Shown here in pieces: positions 1 to 7,790 of a DNA stretch of 10,283 nt. The stretch is taken from contig LSSK01001116.1 of NCBI GenBank assembly GCA_001969505.1, positions 1-10,283 on the forward strand, read 5' to 3'. The position numbers and the translations under genes are program-made. The stretch comes from Zancudomyces culisetae (taxonomy: Eukaryota; Kickxellomycota; Harpellomycetes; Harpellales; Legeriomycetaceae). The notes under the pieces are model-generated. The model did no database searches and was not told where the DNA came from. It saw nothing but the letters and a program-made list of their open reading frames with translations. Every line of letters starts with the position of its first letter. Position 1 is the stretch's first letter.

Positions 1-406
1 GAATCCTCATGCGATGAATATTACTCCAGAATATTTCTGAAAACCCAATTTGGAAAGGAACACCACACGAAAATGGAGCTAAACCCATAATACTATGAAC
101 AGTACCATTATACATGATGGATATGTGTACTGAATTTCAAGGGGACAAAAAGGAGTTTATACTTCAAGTTGAGTTTACGCAAGGGAGCAGTGGGGGTGAT
201 GATAGGTGTAAACTAATATATTTCTTTTTACTCGGTTAGTATCAGCAAATGATAAGCGCATTTAGTACCTGGTGAAACACACACTCAAACCAATTTATAA
301 GAGTTTTCTTCTATTTTTGGCTATGTGAACACGTATATTGTGTTACCTAAAGTATTGTTAGTACTTGAGGGGAAACAAGTCATCATAAATAATGAGTTTT
401 GGTCTT

Positions 407-440
407 AAGCTTATCATCGGGAACCGGTGCCGATGAGCTT
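407..440. repeat. Interrupted inverted repeat (potential hairpin)
   Basis: CATCGG at 415-420 pairs with CCGATG at 430-435 around a 9-base loop that itself contains the palindrome ACCGGT. The outer arms AAGCT (407-411) and AGCTT (436-440) extend the pairing after a 3-base bulge on the left arm. The segment is richer in G+C than its surroundings. It could be a dyad protein-binding site or chance. No function is assigned. Confidence 0.4.
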
Positions 441-876
441 CATTGATCTGCGGTATCCGAAAACAAAAAAAACCACACTGTCATCTACCCAGTTCATTTT
501 TTATTCGGGGGAATAAAACCAATTTACAATTAAAACAATGGTATACTAAAAAGGAATATACAAGTCAAATTTAAAGTGAAATGATTTTACTGATATTTAA
601 TTCCAAAAACCAATGTCCACCTTTGAACTATAGTTGAGGTTGTTTTTGTATGATTCTAGATTTTATAATCTGCTAATTATTTGTCCGGTATCAGCGTTTA
701 CGTGACATCATTTGACTGGAGATTTTACATAACTGTTAATAACTAATCGTTTGATAGCAAATTAGATAAAGACTTTTTTTCGAAAAAGGGATAGAGGCGG
801 AAAAATAGGTGGAGAAGGGATGAGCCTTTTCCATTTAGTATTTTTGGGAAAAAGAATAAACATGATTTACATTTAC

Positions 877-891
877 GTGGTAGTATACCAC
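877..891. repeat. Short perfect inverted repeat, candidate regulator site
   Basis: GTGGTA (877-882) and TACCAC (886-891) form a perfect 6-bp inverted repeat around a 3-base spacer, about 550 bases upstream of the regulator start. Dyads of this size are typical of sites for dimeric regulators, but no known consensus was matched. Confidence 0.25.
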
Positions 892-1238
892 ATTGACATT
901 CTTTACAATCTTGATATTGTTCCCAGTTCAGAAATTACAATCTCAAGATTCAGTAAATTTGCTAATAACCCAAAATAATTTTTATTGACTGTCAATTTGA
1001 CAACTGTTTTTTGTTGTTAATCGTAAATGTGTGCTTTCATTTACATTAGAGAGGTGAGTAAATTACGTAAAAGGGGGACTATCATAACTCCATTAATTTT
1101 AGAAGGGTTTGTCTGAAAGCTCAAATGTATAATTTTCTTAATGAAAAATTTTTTTTCAACTCATTGGTTTAATAGAAATACACACAGGTTGAGAACACGA
1201 ACATGTTGTACATTTAAATATCAATACAACCCGTTCTT

Positions 1239-1244
1239 TATAAA
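1239..1244 (+). promoter_or_regulatory. Candidate TATA box of the regulator gene
   Basis: TATAAA lies about 190 bases upstream of the ATG at 1436, within the usual distance for a yeast promoter. It sits in AT-rich DNA where such hexamers are common, so support is only positional. Confidence 0.35.
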
Positions 1245-1435
1245 TTAGCTAATATAAGAGTTTAAGTACAGAATAATACCGAAGAATTTAGAATAAAGGA
1301 ATATCGCTAATTCAATATTTTCTATCTATTATATCAGTACTACATCTCTTAAACTCGGCAATACTAGACTATCCTAGTAAGCTCAAATAATAAAACTGTG
1401 AAAATAGTATTACAACTATACTAATAGCTAGTCCG

Positions 1436-3529
1436 ATGGCTCCACAAAAGTCAATGGCTCAAAGAACTAGGATGATAACGATCAACAGGGTCACAGACCT
1501 TGTTGCCAGACTAGAGACCAAGGCTACGGAGATACATGCTGTTTTAAACAACAGTAAGAAATTGAAACTGGAAAGCAGTGAAACAACAGTCAATTTTGAT
1601 AAAATGTATGAGGAAATATATCAATACGTGCTGATAGAAAAAATAGATAGCGGAGATTTTAGCTATGAAGCTTACTATGATGAAAACACCAAAACACACA
1701 TGATAAAGTTGGTGAATTTTATGGTAGAAACCATAAAACTCTGTGTGTTTGCAACACCAAATCTGATGATACCCGTTAGGATCCCCATGCTGATAGAAAA
1801 TATTAAAAAATTGAGACTTCCCAAATACATGATTTACACGATATTGATCCTTGGGACACAACTGTTGCCAGAATCCAGAGTCACAAGATTTTTGAGTGCT
1901 AAGAAAGTGGGAAAATTGATAAAATATGTGCGCAAAGTGCTTGATGATAAACAAAATAAATTTCGAATAAATCACTTGTGGTGTCTCCAGGCTTTACTTG
2001 AACAAAAAACCTCAAATAAATTTAACCATGCCGCACGTATAGATCAAATGAAAACTTATAGCACATGTATCATGCTTGGGTTGCACAAAGTTGATTCAAG
2101 TGCTTATTTAGGCTTATCGAATCCCAAGCAAGAACAAAATCAAATGGAATTTAGGCGACGAATGTTCTGGATGGTATATCTAAACCATAGTATTCAAGCT
2201 GGATTTGCTAATTATACTATTTATGGTGCTTTTTTTAAAAGCGCAAATAAACTCCCAAAAAACGACTATGAGTGGAGAAACGGAATTGAGTACAAAACAT
2301 CAACGCTCATTCTAGTGGAAAATAGACAACTAATCAGAAGCAGCGAAAGCAGAAGAGTGAACCCGGATATTACAAAACTGAAGTGTATAGTACTTGGTAT
2401 GCATAACAAAATTTGTGCTTTTCGAAACCGAAGGAGCTTTATGATTAAACGGGACTATCAACGCGACTTTGAAAGGTACACAGATCTTTCAAAGCAACTC
2501 AATGGTATTTCAAAAATGCTGAGAAGATATACATTTGATACACTCCAAAAACTCCAGTTATTTGAGAACGCAAATTTTCTAATAATCGATCAAGTTTTTG
2601 TCAAAAATCTGCTTTTCCAACTGTGCTGCCTGCGCCTCTCCTTAATAAACGCAGCCGTCCATTTGTGTATGACTGAGATACTGTACTTAGAGTATTTTAA
2701 CAATGATCTCTGGCGTGTCCAGGTAGCAAAGATGCTGTGTATCGACTATTCAATTGAAGGTATAAAGATCTTGAAATGGGGCTATGCTAATATCCCAGTA
2801 CAGTGTATGGATTTGAATCTTCATTTTTTGATCTGTTGGATATGCCTGACACTCATTAATGCAGCCTATATCACAGACCATCCAAAATACACGGAAATTG
2901 TTGAAGGCAGAGATTTTGTTTATTGTTTACTAGAAAAACTTGAGCCAGAGTTCCAGCGTGGAGGGGAATTTGATAAAGTTTTTGTAGAGATCAATAACAC
3001 AATGCGGTATTTTCACAAGATCAACAGAATGGTCAACCCTGTGCCCAGTATTATTGTAAACAGTGCAATAACTGAGGAAGATATGAATCCTTGGTTTATT
3101 ATAGGTCCTCCTCCATGTGCGGGAAGTTGGTGTTGCCTTTTAGCAACAAGCAATATCAATTTACGTGTGTTATCGCTAAAGTACTATATTAATTATCCTA
3201 ACACATCTTGCGAATTCGATGATTTGGAGAATTTAACCGATCTTTTGAATTCATTTAGCATTTCTTTGGATTTTCCACTCAAAAAAAATGTAAATTACGT
3301 GAGAAACAATAGTCAACCAATACGGAACTCGTCAAAAACTGTCAACATGTTAATAGATAGATTTAACAATATTGGTACTAATAGAATCTATACACTAAAC
3401 ATTCGTAAACCTCCAGAATATTATTCATGGTCAAAACGAAGAGTTAGAACTTCAACCAAGTCTCTCTTTAGATTGTTTTTTCCTGAGTATGGAGTAGCTG
3501 GATGTGACATTGGCTATAGTTTGAATTAA
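1436..3529 (+). CDS. Fungal-specific transcription regulator-like protein lacking a zinc cluster
   Basis: This is an uninterrupted 697-residue protein. Residues about 110-283 show the fungal regulator middle homology region: helical segments with LWCLQALL at 181-188, MLGLHK at 213-218, the basic-aromatic run RRRMFW at 240-245, and LPKNDYEW at 273-280 before a conserved-looking RNG. Family members are usually 600-900 residues and begin with a Cys6 Zn2 cluster followed by a short coiled coil. Here a coiled-coil-like stretch (residues about 17-38, hydrophobics at V19, L22, L26, I33, L37) starts almost at once, and the first 40 residues contain no cysteine. The first ATG after the in-frame TAA at 1391 is used. 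No intron is evident. CTG codons fall in hydrophobic helices such as residues 391-402. It is presumably nuclear and may act through dimerisation or partner binding rather than DNA contact (inference). The pathway controlled is unknown. The family call is firm; a regulatory role is not shown. Confidence 0.85.
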   Translation: MAPQKSMAQRTRMITINRVTDLVARLETKATEIHAVLNNSKKLKLESSETTVNFDKMYEEIYQYVLIEKIDSGDFSYEAYYDENTKTHMIKLVNFMVETIKLCVFATPNLMIPVRIPMLIENIKKLRLPKYMIYTILILGTQLLPESRVTRFLSAKKVGKLIKYVRKVLDDKQNKFRINHLWCLQALLEQKTSNKFNHAARIDQMKTYSTCIMLGLHKVDSSAYLGLSNPKQEQNQMEFRRRMFWMVYLNHSIQAGFANYTIYGAFFKSANKLPKNDYEWRNGIEYKTSTLILVENRQLIRSSESRRVNPDITKLKCIVLGMHNKICAFRNRRSFMIKRDYQRDFERYTDLSKQLNGISKMLRRYTFDTLQKLQLFENANFLIIDQVFVKNLLFQLCCLRLSLINAAVHLCMTEILYLEYFNNDLWRVQVAKMLCIDYSIEGIKILKWGYANIPVQCMDLNLHFLICWICLTLINAAYITDHPKYTEIVEGRDFVYCLLEKLEPEFQRGGEFDKVFVEINNTMRYFHKINRMVNPVPSIIVNSAITEEDMNPWFIIGPPPCAGSWCCLLATSNINLRVLSLKYYINYPNTSCEFDDLENLTDLLNSFSISLDFPLKKNVNYVRNNSQPIRNSSKTVNMLIDRFNNIGTNRIYTLNIRKPPEYYSWSKRRVRTSTKSLFRLFFPEYGVAGCDIGYSLN

Positions 3530-3570
3530 TGAGACTGAAGTGAATGCTATCTAACTATATTGGCAAGTGA

Positions 3571-3789
3571 TCTGTAAATCTAGCGAATATTGCCACATTG
3601 CTCAAAGAAGGAACGGTGATATTACGGTATACAGATTTTACAGCGAAGGAAACGGTGTCATTTTTTGAAGCGGAGTTAGGTAGTAGGAGTTGTTATCCTG
3701 GGTTTATTAATACTATAATACTAAATTCAAATCAACTTAATATTAGGCTGGGGTCTCAAAATAAATGGGATGATAGACGCCAGTTTTAA
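3571..3789 (+). other. Start-less open frame, possible gene remnant
   Basis: This frame is open for 72 codons after the TGA at 3568-3570 and ends at TAA 3787-3789. It has no ATG, only a TTG at 3598. The translation has mixed composition and includes FFEAELGSRSCYPGFIN and NIRLGSQNKW. It looks a little more protein-like than random AT-rich frames, but I recognise no family with confidence. It may be a fragment of a lost gene or chance. Confidence 0.2.
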
Positions 3790-4343
3790 TAGCTATTTGT
3801 GTAGATTACACATTTTAATATCTACTAATTCGTCTTGGAAAAAATTGATGTGTACATGAATTAATCGTTATATAAAACAAAAGCGTTTCTGATACATTTG
3901 GATAAAAGTAACCAAATAAACATAATTGAACACAAAAAAAAATTATTGTGCGTTTCTCTGTGTACTTGTATTCAGCTGAAGTTGATTCAAAGTAACACAG
4001 AAGCGCCTAAAAACAGTTTTATATTACACTCCAATCGCCCTTGGTAAATCGTTTCAGGTTATAGAAAGCATTGAAATAACAAATATTATTGGATCGGTTA
4101 TTTTTAATATGCAGACCTAATCTCATCTTTCATTCGGATCAAAAGTGTATCAGTGCACAAAATTACAAAGGGCAACCCGATAAACAAAATACTTAAATAA
4201 TTTTTTCTGACTACTATTTTTAAAAAAGTGTTGACAGGTTAAAAGTAATATAACTTTATAAAGAGTAGACAGGTGCTCATTTAGAACATACAATCTGGTT
4301 TGGAGTCAGGACGATCACACCAAATCTAGATCCCAAAACGAAT

Positions 4344-4367
4344 AAATTCTCAAATTCTCAAATTCTT
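4344..4367. repeat. Triplicated 8-bp tract (AAATTCTC unit)
   Basis: Three adjacent copies lie at 4344-4351, 4352-4359 and 4360-4367, the last ending in T instead of C. This is a microsatellite-scale array in the spacer, with no evident function. Confidence 0.8.
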
Positions 4368-4836
4368 ACGCTTTCGAATCCTTTCAACATCTATTTTAAA
4401 CATTTTGTTAAAGATGACATAAATACCCATACAAGGTAAACTACGTTGAACCAACTTTTCAATAAAATACCAGGTATGGACTTTATCACTAATCAATTTT
4501 ATAAACACCACAGTGTTGAGCCCCTTTTAAATTGCAATCCTTGGAAAATAAACACCAGCAACAATTACATTACTTGTGCTCAATCATTTTACGTAAGTAT
4601 AATTAAGAAAGAAGTCCTTTTATGGGAATAGTATTCAGAATAAAAAAGTGAAAAAAATCAGGTGAGTTAACTGCATTTTTCTTTCCTTACCATATGATAT
4701 TTTGTAGGAATACTGCTTATATTTTCCGGATAGCTGTATATGATTAATTTTTTTTCGATATCAGTACTGTTTCTATTTCACTCAACAGCGGTAATGAATA
4801 TTATTTAAAAACTTTATAAGGATAAGAATAAAATAG

Positions 4837-4855
4837 CAACAGGTGAAATCTGTTG
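4837..4855. repeat. Small inverted repeat
   Basis: CAACAG (4837-4842) and CTGTTG (4850-4855) form a 6-bp stem around a 7-base loop. It could be a minor hairpin or dyad site. Nothing links it to a gene. Confidence 0.3.
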
Positions 4856-5058
4856 ATTTGATGTATAATACATACCCCTATCAACTGAAGTATTTCATGA
4901 ATTTTGTTAAAAAAATATATATTTCAGTCAACGTGTTGACAGGAACATAGTTTCTTCTCAACTTTGCTATTTTTTGGTATTATAATTTTTTTACTTCAAA
5001 CAATATTCACTTGAATAAAGGTATAAAATACTAAACCATTAGGTTAGTAAACCCCATC

Positions 5059-5084
5059 AAACTTCAAGTTTAAATAATTTGAAG
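5059..5084. repeat. Nested inverted repeats
   Basis: AAACTT and AAGTTT (5059-5071, one-base spacer) form a near palindrome. CTTCAA (5062-5067) also pairs with TTGAAG (5079-5084). The tract is AT-rich, so it may be fortuitous. Confidence 0.25.
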
Positions 5085-5573
5085 AAGTATTGTTTGACTG
5101 TTTAACTAAAGCATGATCTACTTTTCAAAATATATTTATTCAACAATCAAGTGCGTGATTGTTATTTGAAATGTAGTACCAAAACCAGGTTCATCCAAAG
5201 CACAAATTTACTACACGTGTTCAATAGCAAACCATAAACCATTTTACAAATCATAATATTCATTTCTATTAGAGCTAATTAATAAAAATCAGACAAAGGT
5301 GGCAGATGTAATGACCAGTCTGTGCTAGGCGAAAGATGATGAAACTAAAATGCCTTTATGTTGACTAATTGAAGCTTTTTTAGATCATTAGGTAATTCAT
5401 CTTGAAAACCTTTGAAAGACGTAGATTACTGGACTGGAAATTGACCAACTTTTGTGGTTTGGTAAAAATCATGATTGGTATCCAATAATTTGAAAATCTT
5501 TGTTGATTTTTTCAATTCACGCAGCTAATGACCATTTAATTGATGTAAAAATGAAAAGATCTCAAAAGTCTAA

Positions 5574-5597
5574 AAAATCACAAAATCACAAAATCAG
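5574..5597. repeat. Triplicated 8-bp tract (AAAATCAC unit)
   Basis: Copies lie at 5574-5581, 5582-5589 and 5590-5597, the last ending in G. The array sits just upstream of the TATA-like sequence of the ankyrin locus, so it may have been part of that promoter, but this is only position-based. Confidence 0.75.
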
Positions 5598-5605
5598 GAA
5601 AATAG

Positions 5606-5611
5606 TATAAA
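5606..5611 (+). promoter_or_regulatory. Candidate TATA box of the ankyrin locus
   Basis: TATAAA lies 94 bases upstream of the ATG at 5700 and 129 bases upstream of the GTG at 5735 that opens the ankyrin frame. The spacing suits a yeast promoter for either start. Confidence 0.4.
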
Positions 5612-5699
5612 ACTAGCGTATCTATGTTATTCAGGATTATCCATTTTGACTACATTACCTTAATATACAATCGACCGAACCAAACTTAACCAAACCACA

Positions 5700-5738
5700 A
5701 TGAAAGGAATAGGAACAGTACAACCTACGGCACAGTGA
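5700..5738 (+). other. Short ATG-started frame overlapping the ankyrin gene start
   Basis: ATG at 5700 opens 12 codons and stops at TGA 5736-5738, one frame away from the F-box/ankyrin frame whose first usable triplet is GTG at 5735. Either this is the original start, cut off by a 1-base loss between 5703 and 5735, or it is an upstream ORF and the true start was an ATG at 5735 that mutated to GTG. As it stands, translation from 5700 would give only a 12-residue peptide. Confidence 0.4.
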
Positions 5739-6271
5739 ATAACAACAACAACAATGATCTTCTTGACAAACTTCCAGCAAGCATCCTATCAACCATATTC
5801 GCACTTGCTCAGAACACTAAATTGTCGCTTTTGAACAAAAATATGAGCTATATCTCGCAACAAGTAAACACTATCTGCGGTTATATTTTTCAATATGCTT
5901 TATATAATACAGAGGGTAGTTTTGAGTCAAATCTAAGGAAAGTTTTTAAGAAATACAAAAGAATTAGAGCCAATGAAACCATCGGAATGCTGGTTTTGAA
6001 AAAGGTTAAGAACTTGGACTACGAACTTGCTCTATATATGTCATTAGATTTTAGATGGTTGAAAATACTAAAAAAGCTACTCAGAATGTATATAATGATT
6101 GATAGAAACACTTCAACAATTGTGTACAAGGGTACTTTATTTATGAACGAGAGCGAGTATATAAATATTGATATCGGAAATTTGTTTTCTGAAGAGAACG
6201 AAATACTAAGAGATTTGACAGACATCATAATATCTGAATACCTCTATGTTAGACCATTAATAGATATTTAA
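5735..6271 (+). pseudogene. Ankyrin locus segment 1: F-box-like N-terminus
   Basis: This segment has 178 codons. After an asparagine run of six, residues 9-50 (LLDKLPASILSTIF, then ALAQNTKLSLLNKNMSYISQ) match the F-box pattern of Leu-Pro, a hydrophobic helix with Ile-Phe, and a later Leu-Leu-Asn segment before Ile-Ser. The rest is helical and basic, without clear repeats. The first in-frame ATG lies well inside the F-box, so no normal start would give the complete domain. Translation stops at TAA 6269-6271, but the same frame stays open beyond it. F-box identity is by pattern only and moderately sure. Confidence 0.6.
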
Positions 6272-7003
6272 TCAAATTTGCAAAGATCATTAAACAAAAT
6301 AGATACAAGCTTTAGGAAAGAGCATATTGAAGCCTTGGTAGATATCTATAGTAGCGATGTCGAGTTTCCTCGGAAGATTTTTGGCTTTGCTGAGAGAGAT
6401 GCTAAATTTATGGATAGTAAAGCTACAATATGTTGTATACCAATGTGTATATATGAAATATGTCAATCGAATGACCTCAAACTACTAAAAAGAGTTTTGG
6501 AAATAAATATCAAAGCAAAGTTTTCCAATCAGGAAGTGGAATTACTTGAAAATTTTAGTGGTATGGACACGATTTCGGAACTTTTTGATATTATTAGGCG
6601 ATATTCGTCTTTAAATACGATGAACAAGCTTATTAATAAGATGTGTTCATACTACTCAATTCATTGGAGAAGTAAAGAATTATTAAATTATCTTGAAAAT
6701 ACCCACTCTAGTAGTATGTATAAACAGATATTGTTTGACGTGGCAATACATAAACGAAAACCGAAATTGATGAAAGAGTATTTTCTAAAAGTGGAACCAA
6801 ACTCACAAAATATCAGAAAAATGACAGAAATGGCGTACTATAGTGGTAATTTCAAGCTCATAATATTTCTTTTAAACACCTGTAGTAATCTGGAGGGGAA
6901 TCTAAAAGAAAATGTAACGCAATTGGTTATAATAAGGAATGACTTTGAATCGGCGAAGGATATATTAGCAAGTATCCCAATACTGCGAGTGTTTCCTGTC
7001 TAA
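6272..7003 (+). pseudogene. Ankyrin locus segment 2: degenerate repeat region
   Basis: It continues in the same frame immediately after the TAA of segment 1, with no ATG at its head. It encodes about 243 residues of paired helices in divergent ankyrin style, for example DLKLLKRVLE, then MAYYSGNFKLIIFLLNTCSN and a final NDFESAKDILASIP. The frame then leaves the repeat pattern and stops at TAA 7001-7003. From about 6979 the repeat pattern passes to another frame, where SCLNEAMERR has the look of the conserved Ala-containing first helix of an ankyrin unit. This implies loss of one base, or gain of two, near the CCC run at 6976-6978. Confidence 0.65.
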
Positions 7004-7790
7004 ACGAAGCAATGGAAAGGAGGAGTGTGTTAGCATTGCCAAATTAATTATCGAAGCTGAAGTGAATTTAAATTCACCATTATTCTATGGAGTTGGAGCT
7101 GCAAGTAGAAATAATAATATAAATATGCTACGGTTGTTGTTGGAAAACGGTGCCTCGGTTAAGTTGGCGGATCAAAGTGTTATTGAGAAGCTGTGTAGTA
7201 TTAAAAATCATGAAATAGCTGAACACGTATTGGAGCTCTTGAATAACGAAGAAGAAAATCACCACGTACATGATAAAGTAACCATTGGAGCGAAACTGAG
7301 ATTTAATAAAACAATGATGTGCCTTATTGGAGTATATCAAAAACATGAAAAATGTATTCCTAACAGTAATGTTGAATTTGAGAAACTACTCGAACAAACG
7401 GATTTATTCGAAAGAACAGTAGCAATTATGAATTCAAGAAGGAAAAAGACTTTTGAGTATACTTATTCATGTCACGAGAAGAAATCTTATTACCTTTGGC
7501 TTTACGACAATCAGAATGATTGTTATAAAAAATTATCTGAAGTAATCCGCTACATCATAGAGAATGATCTACAAAGTACATTGAATGACACTGGGTACGA
7601 TAAAAATAACGAATTCAAAGACAAGAAATGTATCGAGGTGTTGAACGATAGACATTATGAAATAGTAAAATCAGAGTTGGTAAACCGAAATTTTGAAATA
7701 TTGAGACTATTGATAGAGTATGGAATGGATATCAATTGGCACAATAGTTTGATCTTAAGAACAGCGTATAAAGCGGGTGATATTAGTTGA
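7004..7790 (+). pseudogene. Ankyrin locus segment 3: ankyrin repeats with frame change at its head
   Basis: The repeat pattern runs in one frame to about 7027, then switches again and reads SIAKLIIEAEVNLNS from about 7032. It stays open to TGA 7788-7790. Typical ankyrin helices follow, such as NNNINMLRLLLENGASV at 7110-7160 and NFEILRLLIEYGMDINW near 7690-7738. A stretch of about 120 residues between them (about 7270-7620) has little repeat character and may be a helical insertion. GTG at 7062 is only an internal triplet: the reading frame and the repeat both extend upstream of it. Confidence 0.7.

Larger units (their letters stand above)
1..1435. other. Left non-coding region upstream of the regulator gene
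   Basis: This AT-rich stretch holds no convincing gene. Stops are frequent in all frames, and no tRNA or rRNA was recognised. The longest item of note is a plus-strand frame running from 18 to 239, interrupted by TGA at 96-98. Its second half is a 41-codon ATG-started ORF at 114-239 with no recognisable domain. I searched the plus strand for a spaced Cys-x2-Cys-x6-Cys pattern that could be the missing zinc-cluster exon of the downstream gene and found none. The part near 1436 probably holds the promoter and 5' leader of that gene. Confidence 0.6.
3530..5699. other. Intergenic spacer between the regulator and ankyrin loci
   Basis: This spacer of 2.2 kb holds no gene I can support. It contains two weak plus-strand open frames without ATG starts: 3571-3789, listed separately, and about 4440-4631, which begins directly after a TAA and has no recognisable motif. 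GTAAGT at 4593 and GTGAGT at 4662 resemble 5' splice sites, but no coding exons flank them. The 11-mer GTGTTGACAGG occurs at 4228-4238 and again at 4933-4943. The right end carries the likely promoter of the ankyrin locus. Confidence 0.6.

Noticed and set aside
1-120. Fragment of a copia-like retrotransposon integrase at the left edge (NITPEYF then KPNLERN with a stop between)
   Set aside because: The similarity is a few residues only, with no catalytic motif, reverse transcriptase or long terminal repeat nearby.
1054-1431. Possible intron joining a short upstream exon (ATG 1027, GTGAGT 1054) to the regulator gene through TACTAATAGCTAG near 1419-1431
   Set aside because: The nine-codon exon would not join in frame with the regulator at either available AG, and it encodes no zinc cluster.
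1544-1975. 143-codon minus-strand open frame inside the regulator gene
   Set aside because: It is the antisense shadow of a well-supported plus-strand gene. Its translation is rich in Phe, Ile, His and Gln and has no domain pattern.
4440-4661. Start-less open frame at 4446-4631 with splice-like GTAAGT (4593) and GTGAGT (4662)
   Set aside because: There is no ATG start before the coding stretch, no recognisable domain, and no flanking exon in a compatible frame.
6972-7033. Possible 62-nt intron (GTATCC to GTTAG) explaining the frame change in the ankyrin gene
   Set aside because: Splicing would not restore the correct phase (it leads to TAA within a few codons) and would remove sequence that fits an ankyrin first helix.
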